Shown here: positions 46,214 through 56,798 of the stretch, one piece after another
Layout of the letters: each line of letters begins with the position of its first letter
Position numbering within the stretch: the first letter of the stretch is position 1
Origin: Streptomyces sp. YS415
Lineage (GTDB): Bacteria > Actinomycetota > Actinomycetes > Streptomycetales > Streptomycetaceae
Length of the DNA: 64,000 bases
Direction: 5' to 3'
NCBI RefSeq assembly: GCF_023544665.1
Contig: NZ_JAMJFL010000002.1
Location: forward strand, 327,228 to 391,227
Made by a program: the position numbers and the translations under genes
Notes under the pieces: model-generated
Told to the model about the DNA's origin: nothing
What the model saw: the letters and a program-made list of their open reading frames with translations, nothing else
The model's database searches: none

Positions 46214-47760
46214 ATGCCCCCTGTGCCCCCCGCGTCCGCGAACACCCATGTCTACGACTACGTCGTCATCGGCGGCGGCACCGCCGGCTCGGTCATCGCC
46301 TCCCGGCTGACCGAGGACCCCGATGTCACCGTCGCCGTCATCGAGGGCGGCCCGAGCGACGTCGGCCGCGACGACGTGCTGACCCTGCGCCGCTGGATGG
46401 GCCTGCTCGGCGGCGACCTCGACTACGACTACCCGACGACCGAGCAGCCACGCGGCAACTCCCACATCCGGCACAGCCGCGCCCGGGTGCTCGGCGGATG
46501 TTCGTCGCACAACACCCTGATCGCCTTCAAGCCGCTGCCCTCCGACTGGGACGAGTGGGAGGCGGCCGGAGCCAAGGGCTGGGGCGCGGTGCCGATGGAG
46601 GCGTACTACACGCGGCTGCTGAACAACATCGTCCCGGTCGACGAGAAGGACCGGAACGCCATCGCCCGCGACTTCGTCGACGCGGCCCAGGAGGCGCTCG
46701 GCGTCCCGCGCGTGGAGGGCTTCAACGAGAAGCCGTTCACCGAGGGCGTCGGCTTCTTCGACCTCGCCTACCACCCGGAGAACAACAAGCGGTCGTCCGC
46801 CTCGGTGGCGTATCTGCACCCGGTGATGGACGAGCGCCCCAACCTGACGATCCTGCTGGAGACCTGGGCGTACCGGCTGGAGCTGGACGGGACCCGCGCG
46901 CAGGGCGTGCACGTACGCGCCCAGGACGGCGAGGAGTTCCTCGTCCGCGCCCGCAACGAGGTGCTGCTGTGCGCCGGCGCCGTCGACTCGCCGCGGCTGC
47001 TGCTGCACTCGGGCATCGGGCGCGGCGAGGACCTGGAGGCGCTCGGCATACCCGTGGCGCTCGACCTGCCCGGCGTCGGGGAGAACCTGCTCGACCACCC
47101 CGAGTCGGTGATCGTGTGGGAGACCGACGGTCCCATCCCGGAGAACTCCGCGATGGACTCCGACGCGGGCCTGTTCGTGCGCCGCGACCCCGAACAGGCG
47201 GGCCCCGACCTGATGTTCCACTTCTACCAGATCCCCTTCACGGACAACCCGGAGCGCCTCGGCTACGAACGCCCGGAGTTCGGCGTCTCGATGACCCCGA
47301 ACATCCCCAAGCCGAAGAGCCGCGGCCGGCTGTACCTGACGAGCCCGGACCCCTCGGTCAAGCCCGCGCTGGACTTCCGCTACTTCACCGACGAGGACGA
47401 CTACGACGCGCGGACGCTGGTCGACGGCATCCGCATCGCCCGCGAGATCGCCCGGACCGAGCCGCTGGCCGGCTGGCTCAAGCGCGAGGTCTGCCCGGGC
47501 CCCGAGGTCCTCGGCGACGCGGAACTCAGCGAGTACGCCCGCAAGGCCGCGCACACCGTCTACCACCCCGCCGGCACCTGCCGGATGGGCGCGGCCGACG
47601 ACGAACTGGCCGTGGCCGACCCGGAACTGCGCATCCGCGGCCTGGAGAACATCCGCATCGCCGACGCCTCCGTCTTCCCGACCATGCCCGCCGTGAACCC
47701 CATGATCGGCGTGCTGATGGTCGGGGAACGCGCCGTGGACCTGATCGGCGGTGACGCGCG

Positions 47761-47764
<4 letters not shown>
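46214..47764 (+). CDS. GMC oxidoreductase (choline dehydrogenase/oxidase-like)
   Basis: ATG 46214 behind CTGGAG gives 516 residues. The FAD site [23 protein letters not shown] is at the N-terminus, the GMC signature [16 protein letters not shown] at about 94-109, and [17 protein letters not shown] in the middle. The C-terminal [13 protein letters not shown] holds the catalytic His and the later AVNPMIG the second. It probably oxidises choline to betaine aldehyde for the preceding dehydrogenase. The transporter ATPase overlaps its end by 4 bp. Confidence 0.9.
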
Positions 47765-48851
<1,087 letters not shown>

Positions 48852-48852
<1 letters not shown>

Positions 48853-50786
48853 TGGCGACGATCACCGCACCGACGCCCCGCGCCCTGCCGCGCGTCCTGA
48901 GAAACCGAGCCGCGGCCAAGCTCGTCCTGCTCGCCCTCGCCGCCGCGGTCATCGTCCCGCTGGCCCACGCCCGCTGGGCGAGCGGCAGCTGGCCCGCCGC
49001 CCTCACCGTCGACCTCACCGACCCGCTGACCAGGACCAGCGACTGGATCATCGACAACCGGGACAGCCACCCGCTGTTCCTCCACTTCCTGGGCCACGTC
49101 AGCAACGCGGTCGTCCTCGCCGTACGCGCCGTCTACCTGGTGCTGCTCGCCGCGGGCTGGGCCGGCGTCACCGCGTTCGGCGCGCTCCTCGCCTGGCGCG
49201 TGGCAGGCGCCGGGCTCGCCCTGGGCACCGCGGCCGCCTTCCTGACCTGCGGCGCCCTCGGCATGTGGGTGCCGGCCATGCAGACCCTCGCCCTGATGGC
49301 GGTCGCCGTGCTGGCGTCCGTCGCCGTCGGCGCCCTCCTCGGGCTCGCCGCGGGCCTCTCGGACCGGATGGACCGCGCCCTGCGGCCGGTCATGGACACC
49401 ATGCAGGTCCTGCCCGCCTTCGCCTACCTCCTCCCGGTCGTCCTGGTCTTCGGCATCGGCGTCCCCGCCGCCGTCCTCGCCACCGTCGTCTACGCCGCCC
49501 CGCCCATGGCCCGCCTCACCGCGCTCGGCCTGCGCGGCGCCGACAAGGAGGTGCTGGAGGCCGTCGACTCCCTCGGCGCCACCGCCCGCCAGCGGCTGCT
49601 GACCGCCCGTATCCCGCTGGCCCGCAAGGAACTCCTCCTCGGCGTCAACCAGACGATCATGATGGCGCTGTCCATGGCCGTCATCGCGTCCGTCATCGGC
49701 GCCGGCGGCCTCGGTGACCGCGTCTACCAGGCACTGGCCTCGGTCGACGTGGGCGCGGCCCTCGCGGCCGGCATCCCGATCGTGCTGCTGGCGGTCGTCC
49801 TGGACCGGGTCACCGCCGCGGCGGCCGACGGGACCGAACGGACGGGCCGCACGGCAGGGGCGTACGCCCTCGCCGCCGCCCTGGCCGTCGCCGTCGCCGG
49901 ACGCCTCATGGGGCGCCTGGACTGGCCCGACGCCTGGGTGCTGAACATCGCCGAGCCGGTCAACCGGGCCGTCGACTGGATGACCGCCCACCTCTACTCG
50001 GGCGTCCCCGTCGTCGGCGGCACCGCCGACTGGGCGGGCCGCTTCACCACCTGGGTCCTGGACCCGGTACGCGACGGACTGCAGTGGCTGCCCTGGTGGG
50101 CCGTCCTGCTCGTCGTCGCCGCCCTCGCCTGGCTGATCGGCACCTGGCGCACCGCGCTCACCGCGACCTGCGCCATGGCCGCGATCGGCGTGCTCGGCGT
50201 GTGGGAGCCGTCCCTGGACACCCTGTCCCAGGTGCTCGCCGCCGTCGCCGTCACCCTCGTCCTGGGCGTCGCGACCGGCATCGCCGCGGCCCGCAGCGAC
50301 CGGGTGGACCGCGCTCTGCGCCCCGTCCTGGACGTCTTCCAGACGATGCCGCAGTTCGTGTACCTGATCCCGGTCGTCGCGCTGTTCGGCGTCGGCCGCG
50401 CCCCCGCCGTGGCGGCGGCCGTCGTCTACGCCCTGCCCGCCGTCGTCCGCATCACCGCCCAGGGCCTGCGCCACGTCGACCCCGCGGCCCTGGAGTCGGC
50501 CCGCTCGCTCGGCGCGACCCCGGCCCAGCAGCTGTGGCAGGTCCAGCTCCCGCTCGCCCGCCGCTCCCTGCTGCTCGCCGTCAACCAGGGCGTGGTCCTG
50601 GTCCTCGCCGTCGTCATCATCGGCGGCCTGGTCGGCGGCGGCGCCCTCGGCTACGACGTCGTCTTCGGCCTCGCCCAGGGCGACCTGGCCACCGGCCTGG
50701 TGGCCGGCGCCGCGATCGTCTGCCTCGGCCTGATGCTCGACCGGGTGACCCAGCCGACCGAACGCCGCACGAAGAAGGGAGCGTGA
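48852..50786 (+). CDS. Fused double permease of the betaine transporter
   Basis: The 644-residue protein contains two ProW/OpuAB-type permease halves in tandem. Each half has its EAA loop: GLRGADKEVLEAVDSLGATARQRLLTARIPLA in the first and GLRHVDPAALESARSLGATPAQQLWQVQLPLA in the second. About 14 membrane segments are distributed over the two. Usual OpuAB proteins are half this length and dimerise; here the dimer is made as one chain. It is followed after one base by the binding-protein gene. Confidence 0.9.
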
Positions 50787-50787
50787 C

Positions 50788-51741
50788 ATGCGCGTCCGTG
50801 TCACCACGACCGCCGCGCTGGGTGCGCTGCTCCTGCTCACCGGCTGCGGCGCCGCCGACATGACCCGGCAGGCCTCGCCGTTCGCCAACGCCCAGGGCGC
50901 GAAGACGGTCACCCTGTCCGTCCAGTCCTGGGTCGGCGCCCAGGCCAACGTGGCCGTCGCCCAGTACCTGCTGGAGCACGAACTCGGCTACCGCGTCGAC
51001 ACCGTCCAGGTCGACGAGGTCCCCGCCTGGGACGCGCTCAGCCAGGGCCGGGTCGACGCGATCATGGAGGACTGGGGCCACCCCGACCAGGAACAGCGGT
51101 ACGTCAAGGACAAGAAGACGATCGTCAACGGCGGCGGCCTCGGCGTCACCGGCCACATCGGCTGGTACGTCCCCACCTACTTCGCGAAGCAGCACCCCGA
51201 CGTCACCGACTGGAAGAACCTCAACAAGTACGCCGACCGGCTCCGCACCCCGGAGAGCGGCGGCAAGGGCCAGCTGATGGACGGCTCGCCCTCCTACGTC
51301 ACCAATGACAAGGCGCTGGTGAAGAACCTCGACCTGGACTACCAGGTCGTCTTCGCCGGTTCCGAGGCCGCCCAGATCACCCAGATCAAGCAGTTCGCCA
51401 AGGAGAAGAAGCCCTTCCTGACCTACTGGTACGCCCCCCAGTGGCTGTTCCGGAAGGTCCCCATGACCGAGGTGAAGCTGCCCGCCTACAAGGAGGGCTG
51501 CGACGCGGACCCGGAGAAGGTCGCCTGCGCCTACCCGCACACCCCGCTGCAGAAGTACCTCAACGCCGGCTTCGCGCGGGACGGCGGCGAGGCCGCGGCC
51601 TTCCTGAAGAAGTTCCGCTGGACGACCGAGGACCAGAACGAGGTCTCCCTGCTGATCGCCGAGCAGAAGCTGGCCCCCGAGGAGGCGGCGAAGAAGTGGG
51701 TGGACAGCCACGAGTCCACCTGGCGGCCGTGGCTGTCCTGA
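50788..51741 (+). CDS. Betaine/choline substrate-binding lipoprotein (OpuAC-like)
   Basis: The 317-residue protein starts at ATG 50788 with a lipobox LLLLTGC (Cys19). The mature part has OpuAC-type text: SWVGAQANVAVAQYLLEHELGYRVDTVQVDEVPAWDALSQGRVDAIMEDW and FLTYWYAPQWLF, with the Trp/Tyr residues that form the aromatic box for quaternary amines. Its order after ATPase and permease completes a choline or betaine uptake system. A stem-loop follows the stop. Confidence 0.92.
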   Translation: MRVRVTTTAALGALLLLTGCGAADMTRQASPFANAQGAKTVTLSVQSWVGAQANVAVAQYLLEHELGYRVDTVQVDEVPAWDALSQGRVDAIMEDWGHPDQEQRYVKDKKTIVNGGGLGVTGHIGWYVPTYFAKQHPDVTDWKNLNKYADRLRTPESGGKGQLMDGSPSYVTNDKALVKNLDLDYQVVFAGSEAAQITQIKQFAKEKKPFLTYWYAPQWLFRKVPMTEVKLPAYKEGCDADPEKVACAYPHTPLQKYLNAGFARDGGEAAAFLKKFRWTTEDQNEVSLLIAEQKLAPEEAAKKWVDSHESTWRPWLS

Positions 51742-51748
51742 CGCTCAC

Positions 51749-51769
51749 CGCCCGGGGGTGACCCGGGCG
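51749..51769. terminator. Terminator after the betaine operon
   Basis: CGCCCGGG (51749-51756), a 5-base loop and CCCGGGCG (51762-51769) make a perfect 8-bp stem between two convergent genes. Confidence 0.7.
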
Positions 51770-51785
51770 GGCGAGGCCCCGTCGG

Positions 51786-52304
51786 TCAGTGCCGGCCCGG
51801 GCTGTAGTGGCCCGGCGTCATCCGGCAGGTCACGCCGAACCGGTTCCAGGCGTTGATCACCGTGATCGCGGCGATCAACTGGGCCAGTTCCGGCTCCTCG
51901 AAGTGGGCGGCGGCGCTCGCGTACACCTCGTCCGGCACGAAACCGTCCGTGAGGACGGTGACCGCCTCGGTCAGCGCGAGCGCCGCGAGCTCCTTCTCGG
52001 TGTAGAAGTGCGCCGACTCCTCCCAGGCGGACAGCTGGACGATCCGCTCCACGCTCTCCCCGGCCGCCAGGGCGTCCTTGGAGTGCATGTCCAGGCACAT
52101 GGCGCAGCGGTTGAGCTGCGAGGCGCGGACCTTCACCAGCTCCAGCAGCTTCGGGTCCAGGCCCCGCCGGGCCGCCGCGTCGAGCCGGACCATCGCCTTG
52201 TAGACCTCGGGCGCGTGGTCGGCCCAGCGCAGCCGGGGAGCGTGCTCGGGCGCGTACTCAGCGGTGGCTTCGGCGGGGGCGGTGTGATCACTGGTCATCG
52301 TCAT
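51786..52304 (-). CDS. AhpD-like carboxymuconolactone decarboxylase-family protein
   Basis: ATG 52304 gives 172 residues; a second ATG lies two codons on. The AhpD fold is shown by LELVKVRASQLNRCAMCLDMHSKDALAAGE with the CxxC pair and adjacent His (about 66-75), and FTEKELAALALTEAVT. Such proteins are alkylhydroperoxidase-type antioxidants. The gene is divergent from a MocR regulator, a frequent pairing, which suggests control by that regulator. Confidence 0.88.
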   Translation of the reverse strand: MTMTSDHTAPAEATAEYAPEHAPRLRWADHAPEVYKAMVRLDAAARRGLDPKLLELVKVRASQLNRCAMCLDMHSKDALAAGESVERIVQLSAWEESAHFYTEKELAALALTEAVTVLTDGFVPDEVYASAAAHFEEPELAQLIAAITVINAWNRFGVTCRMTPGHYSPGRH

Positions 52305-52336
52305 GCCTCGACCCTACGAAGGGAAAGACCCAGGGG

Positions 52337-52350
52337 TATGGTCCATTTCC
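52337..52350 (+). promoter_or_regulatory. Leaderless promoter of the MocR gene
   Basis: TATGGT at 52337-52342 stands 8 bases before ATG 52351, and no ribosome site is present. The flank TATGGTCCATTTCCATGG holds ATGG/CCAT dyad symmetry around the start and could be a MocR binding site between the divergent genes. Confidence 0.5.
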
Positions 52351-53748
52351 ATGGCGGATGCGTGGGCCACTTCGAGCGCCCTGGGGATCGACCTCCACCT
52401 GGACCCGGCCACCGGACCGGGTCTGCGGCGGGGCCTGACCGACACGCTGCGCGAGGCCGTCCGCACGGGCCGCCTGGCGCCCGGCACCCGGCTGCCCTCC
52501 TCCCGCTCCCTGGCCGCCGACCTCGGCATCGCCCGCAACACGGTCGCCGACGCCTACGCCGACCTCGTCGCCGAGGGCTGGCTCACCGCCCGCCAGGGCT
52601 CGGGCACCCGAGTCGCCGAGGGCCGCTCCACACCCCCCACGGCCACCGCTCCTGCCCGCCGCCTCCGCCCCCGCCCCACCCACGACCTGACCGCCGGCAC
52701 CCCCGACCTCGCCGCCTTCCCCCGCGCCGAATGGCTCAAGGCGGCCCGCCGCGCCCTCAGCACCGCCCCCTACGACGTCCTCGGCTACGGCGACCCACGC
52801 GGCCGCATCGAACTGCGCACCACCCTCGCCACCTACCTCTCCCGTGCCCGCGGCGTCCGCGCCGACCCCGAACGCATCGTCGTCTGCGCCGGCTTCCCCC
52901 ACGGCCTGCGCCTCCTCGGCACGGTCCTGCGGGCCCGCGGAGCCCGAACGATCGCCGTCGAGTCGTACGGACTCCCCGAACACCGCGCCGTCCTGGCCGA
53001 TACCGGCCTCGCCACCACCGCCCTGCCCTTCGACGAACTCGGCACCGACCCGGCCGGGTTGTCCGACGAGGGCGCCGTACTGCTCACCCCAGCGCACCAG
53101 TTCCCGATGGGCGCCGTCCTGCACCGCTCCCGGCGGGCGGCCGCCGTGGACTGGGCCCGCCGCACCGGCGGCCTGATCCTGGAGGACGACTACGACGGCG
53201 AGTTCCGCTACGACCGCCAGCCCGTCGGCGCGCTCCAGGGCCTGGACCCCGAGCACGTCGTCTACCTGGGAACCGCCAGCAAGTCCCTCGCCCCCGGCCT
53301 GCGCCTGGCCTGGCTGGTCCTGCCGCCCGACCTGGTGGAACCGGTGACCCGGGCCAAGGGCGACGTGGACAGCTGCGGGGTGCTCGACCAGCTGACCCTG
53401 GCCGAGTTCATCACCCACGGTGCCCACGACCGCCATGTCCGCTCCTCCCGGCTGCGCTACCGCCGACGCCGGGACGCCCTGGTCACCGCCCTCGCCGAAC
53501 GCGCACCCACGGTCCGGGCCACCGGCATCGCGGCCGGTCTGCACGCCGTCCTGCGTCTGCCGCCCGGCACCGAGACCTCGGTCGTCCAGGCGGCCCACTG
53601 GCAGGGCCTGTCCCTGTTCGGCCTGGCGCGGTTCCGCCACGAACAGGCCGTCGCCGAGCCCTTCGACGCCCTGGTCGTCGGCTACGGCACCCCGCCCGAC
53701 CATGCCTGGGCGGGGGCCCTCGAAGCCCTGTGCAGGGTGCTGCCGTAA
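52351..53748 (+). CDS. MocR/PdxR-type regulator (GntR HTH with aminotransferase domain)
   Basis: I choose ATG 52351 (MADAWATSSALG), giving 465 residues. An N-terminal GntR winged helix (GRLAPGTRLPSSRSLAADLGIARNTVADAYADLVAEGWLTARQGSGT, about 38-85) precedes a fold-type I aminotransferase-like domain with LILEDDYDGEFRYDRQPVGALQGLDPEHVVYLGTASKSLAPGLRLAW, where the Lys of TASKSLAP is the PLP-binding residue. MocR regulators sense PLP or amino compounds. It is divergent from the AhpD-like gene, the likely target. Confidence 0.92.
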   Translation: MADAWATSSALGIDLHLDPATGPGLRRGLTDTLREAVRTGRLAPGTRLPSSRSLAADLGIARNTVADAYADLVAEGWLTARQGSGTRVAEGRSTPPTATAPARRLRPRPTHDLTAGTPDLAAFPRAEWLKAARRALSTAPYDVLGYGDPRGRIELRTTLATYLSRARGVRADPERIVVCAGFPHGLRLLGTVLRARGARTIAVESYGLPEHRAVLADTGLATTALPFDELGTDPAGLSDEGAVLLTPAHQFPMGAVLHRSRRAAAVDWARRTGGLILEDDYDGEFRYDRQPVGALQGLDPEHVVYLGTASKSLAPGLRLAWLVLPPDLVEPVTRAKGDVDSCGVLDQLTLAEFITHGAHDRHVRSSRLRYRRRRDALVTALAERAPTVRATGIAAGLHAVLRLPPGTETSVVQAAHWQGLSLFGLARFRHEQAVAEPFDALVVGYGTPPDHAWAGALEALCRVLP

Positions 53749-53788
53749 GGTGTTCGTCCAGCCGAAGGACACGGGGGAGAGACGGGAC

Positions 53789-54157
53789 ATGGCTCGGACG
53801 AAGCGCCGACTGCGGTCCAGCACAGTGGTGCTGGGCGGGATGGGAGTCGTTGCGGCGGCACTGACCTCCTGCGGTTCCGAACCCGACCGCCGCTGCGTCG
53901 ACCGGGACAGCTACACCTGGGACGGCTACAAGGTCATCGCCGACAAGAACTGCAAGTCGGGCTCCTCGGGTTCCTCCGGCTCCTCGTACGGCAAGGGCGG
54001 CAAGAAGAAGACCGGCAAGGGCGGCAGCACCGACGCCGCCTGGTACTACGACGCCGACGTCGACGGCGGCTACGCCGACTACGGCACCTTCAGCCGCAGC
54101 GACGCCGTCGACCGCGGCGGCTTCGGCTGCTCGGGCTCCGGCAGCGGCGGCGGCTGA
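53789..54157 (+). CDS. Small lipoprotein, YgiB-like partner of the next gene
   Basis: ATG 53789 after GGGGGAGAGACGGG gives 122 residues. It has a lipobox in VVAAALTSCGSEPDRRC, a Ser/Gly/Lys-rich middle (KSGSSGSSGSSYGKGGKKKTGKGG) and a C-terminal DAVDRGGFGCSGSGSGGG with the RGGFG phrase that I recall from YgiB/DUF1190 proteins. It is 23 bp upstream of a glutathionylspermidine-synthase-family gene, just as ygiB is beside ygiC in E. coli. The call rests on that context and the short motif. Confidence 0.7.
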   Translation: MARTKRRLRSSTVVLGGMGVVAAALTSCGSEPDRRCVDRDSYTWDGYKVIADKNCKSGSSGSSGSSYGKGGKKKTGKGGSTDAAWYYDADVDGGYADYGTFSRSDAVDRGGFGCSGSGSGGG

Positions 54158-54180
54158 CCCGGCCCGTCGGGACGTCCACC

Positions 54181-55365
54181 GTGGAACGCCGCACCATCGA
54201 ACCCCGCCCCGGCTGGCAGCGGACCGTCGAGGAACAGGGCCTGATCTACCCGCTCACCCGCTACCCCGACAACTCCCTGCGCCCCTACTGGGACGAGAGC
54301 GCCCACTACGTCTTCTCCCTGGAGGAGGTCGAGGCGCTGGAGGAGGTCGTCGAGGAACTGCACCGCATGTGCCTGCGCGCCGCGGAGCACATCGTCACCT
54401 CCGGGCGCCTCGCCGACCTCGGCATCACCGACCCGCGCGTGGCGCAAGCGGTCACCGAGGCCTGGCACCGCCGCGCCGAACTCCCCTCCCTCTACGGCCG
54501 CTTCGACCTGCGCTACGACGGCCGCGGCCCGGCGAAGCTCCTGGAGTACAACGCCGACACCCCCACCTCCCTGGTCGAGGCCGCCTCCCCGCAGTGGTTC
54601 TGGATGGAGGAGCGCTTCCCCGGCGCCGACCAGTGGAACTCCCTGCACGAACGCCTGGTCGCAGCCTGGAGGAACCAGGCCGCCCTCCTCCCGCCCGGCA
54701 GCCCCCTGTACTTCGCGCACTCCGCCGCCGACGAACTCGGCGAGGACCTGATGACGGTCGCCTACCTCAAGGAGACCGCCGAGCAGGCCGGCCTCGACAC
54801 CGACTGGATCTCCATGGAGGAGATCGGCTGGGACCGCCTCTCCGGCCGCTTCGTCGACAACCGGCTCCGCTTCATCCGCAGCTGCTTCAAGCTCTACCCC
54901 TGGGAGTGGCTCACCACCGACCGCTTCGCCCCGCAGGTCCTGGCCACCCTCGACAACGGCGGCGGCACCGGATCCACCCTCTGGATCGAACCGGCCTGGA
55001 AGATGCTCCTGTCCAACAAGGCCCTGCTGGCGATCCTCTGGGAGCTCTACCCCGGCCACCCCAACCTGCTCCCCGCCCACCTCGACGGCCCCCGCGACCT
55101 CGCCCGCACCACCGGCTACGTCGCCAAGCCCCTGCTGGGCCGCGAGGGCGCGGGCGTCACCGTCCACGAACCGGGCACCGACCCCGCCCCGCGCGACGAG
55201 CCCTGCTGCTACCAGGAGCTGGCACCCCTGCCCGACTTCGACGGCAACCGGGTCGTCCTCGGCGCCTGGGTCGTCGAGAACGAAGCGGCGGGCCTGGGCA
55301 TCCGCGAATCGGCGGGACTGATCACCGACGAGTACGCCCGCTTCCTGCCGCACGTGATCCTCTAG
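54181..55365 (+). CDS. Glutathionylspermidine synthase family ATP-grasp protein (YgiC-like)
   Basis: A GTG start at 54181 gives 394 residues. The family core is visible: YWDESAHYVFSLEEVEALEE, LRYDGRGPAKLLEYNADTPTSLVEAA, and the ATP-grasp end IEPAWKMLLSNKALLAILWELYPGHPNLLPAHLDGP and YVAKPLLGREGAGVTV. The C-terminal amide synthetase domain ligates a carboxylate with an amine using ATP. Streptomyces make neither glutathione nor glutathionylspermidine, so the substrate is another compound. It follows the YgiB-like lipoprotein. Confidence 0.9.
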   Translation: MERRTIEPRPGWQRTVEEQGLIYPLTRYPDNSLRPYWDESAHYVFSLEEVEALEEVVEELHRMCLRAAEHIVTSGRLADLGITDPRVAQAVTEAWHRRAELPSLYGRFDLRYDGRGPAKLLEYNADTPTSLVEAASPQWFWMEERFPGADQWNSLHERLVAAWRNQAALLPPGSPLYFAHSAADELGEDLMTVAYLKETAEQAGLDTDWISMEEIGWDRLSGRFVDNRLRFIRSCFKLYPWEWLTTDRFAPQVLATLDNGGGTGSTLWIEPAWKMLLSNKALLAILWELYPGHPNLLPAHLDGPRDLARTTGYVAKPLLGREGAGVTVHEPGTDPAPRDEPCCYQELAPLPDFDGNRVVLGAWVVENEAAGLGIRESAGLITDEYARFLPHVIL

Positions 55366-55369
55366 GCCC

Positions 55370-56575
55370 CTAGACCCCCAGCACCGCCCGCAGCTGGGCG
55401 AGCCCCCAGTCCAGATCCTCCTCGCCGATCACCAGCGGCGGGGCGATCCGGATCGTTGCGCCATGGGTGTCCTTCACCAGCACACCCCGCTCCATGAGCT
55501 TCTCCGACACCTCCCGGCCCGTCCCGTACGCCGGGGCGATGTCCACCCCCGCCCACAGCCCGCGCCCGCGCGCCTGCGTCACCCGCCCGGTGTCCACCAG
55601 GGCGGCCAGCTCCCGGTGCAGATGCGCGCCGAGCTCGGCGGACCGCGCCTGGTACTCGCCCGACCGCACCATCGCGATCACCTCCAGCGCCACCGCACAG
55701 GCCAGCGGATTGCCCCCGAACGTCGACCCGTGCTCCCCGGGCCGGAACACCCCCAGCACCTCGGCCGACGACACCACCGCCGACACCGGCACCACCCCGC
55801 CGCCGAGCGCCTTGCCCAGCACATACATGTCCGGCACCACCCCCTCGTGCTCACACGCGAAGGTCCGCCCCGTCCGCCCGAGCCCCGACTGGATCTCATC
55901 GGCCACGAACAGCACGTTCCGCTCCCGGGCCAGCTCCCGCACCGCCGGCAGATAACCGGACGGCGGCACGATCACCCCCGACTCGCCCTGGATCGGCTCC
56001 AGCAGCACCGCGACCGTGTTCTCCGTCATCGCCTCCCGCATCGCCGTCGCATCCCCGTACGGCACGATCTCGAAGCCGGCCGTGTACGGCCCGAAGTCGG
56101 CGCGCGCCTCCCGGTCGGTGGAGAAGCTGACGACCGTCGTCGTACGACCGTGGAAGTTGCCGCCCGCGACCACGATCTTCGCCATCTCCGCGGGCACGCC
56201 CTTGACCCGGTAGCCCCACTTCCGGGCCGTCTTCACCGCGGTCTCCACCGCCTCCGCGCCGGTGTTCATCGGCAGCACCATCTCCATGCCGCACAGCCCC
56301 GCCAGCTCCTCGCAGAACGCGGCGTACCGGTCGTGATGGAACGCCCGCGACGTCAGCGTCACCCGCTCCAGCTGAGCCTTGGCCGCCTCGATGATCCGCC
56401 GGTTGCGGTGACCGAAGTTGAGCGCCGAGTAACCGGCCAGCAGATCCAGATACCGCCGCCCCTCCACATCCGTCATCCACGCCCCGTCGCCCGAGGCGAC
56501 GACGACCGGCAGCGGCGCGTAGTTGTGCGCACCGTGCGCCTCGGCCGCGGCGATGAGGGTTTCCGTAGTGGTCAC
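55370..56575 (-). CDS. rocD: Ornithine aminotransferase
   Basis: A GTG start at 56575 with GGAGG five bases upstream gives 401 residues; a longer frame to 56926 crosses the glyA promoter and is rejected. Class III aminotransferase motifs are complete: NTGAEAVETAVKTARKWGY, GGNFHGRTTTVVSFST, VLFVADEIQSGLGRTGR and the PLP-binding Lys255 in YVLGKALGGG. It converts ornithine and 2-oxoglutarate to glutamate semialdehyde and glutamate in arginine/proline metabolism. It is divergent from glyA. Confidence 0.93.
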   Translation of the reverse strand: MTTTETLIAAAEAHGAHNYAPLPVVVASGDGAWMTDVEGRRYLDLLAGYSALNFGHRNRRIIEAAKAQLERVTLTSRAFHHDRYAAFCEELAGLCGMEMVLPMNTGAEAVETAVKTARKWGYRVKGVPAEMAKIVVAGGNFHGRTTTVVSFSTDREARADFGPYTAGFEIVPYGDATAMREAMTENTVAVLLEPIQGESGVIVPPSGYLPAVRELARERNVLFVADEIQSGLGRTGRTFACEHEGVVPDMYVLGKALGGGVVPVSAVVSSAEVLGVFRPGEHGSTFGGNPLACAVALEVIAMVRSGEYQARSAELGAHLHRELAALVDTGRVTQARGRGLWAGVDIAPAYGTGREVSEKLMERGVLVKDTHGATIRIAPPLVIGEEDLDWGLAQLRAVLGV

Positions 56576-56668
56576 GGGACCTCCAGAAGACACCGGGAGA
56601 CAAGCGGACCCCCTTCCTATCCTTGCTCGGATGGTGGACGCGGGACCTTCACCCGGCGGCGCGCCCGG

Positions 56669-56674
56669 TAGGCT
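56669..56674 (+). promoter_or_regulatory. glyA -10 box
   Basis: TAGGCT lies about 7 bases before the first conserved bases of the ZTP riboswitch, so the transcript should begin at the aptamer. No clear -35 box is visible. Confidence 0.5.
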
Positions 56675-56680
56675 GACGAC

Positions 56681-56762
56681 GGGCCGTGACTGGCGCGCTG
56701 GGATGGGACCGACCATCGGGGAGCGGCCCGGTCGTGACTGTGTGCCGTGCGCCTGGGCCGAA
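56681..56762 (+). ncRNA. ZTP (pfl) riboswitch upstream of glyA
   Basis: The leader contains CCGTGACTGGCG, then GGGATGGGACCGACCATC, GGGGAGCGGCCCGG and the 3' block CGCCTGGGC, the conserved parts of the pfl motif that binds ZTP/ZMP. The aptamer ends about 35 nt before the TTG start, and CCGGAGG is the only ribosome site between. ZTP binding signals 10-formyl-THF shortage and should raise glyA expression, supplying one-carbon units. I did not compute a fold. Confidence 0.92.
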
Positions 56763-56798
56763 CCGTGAACGCTGGAACCACGCCGTCCGGAGGCCGAC

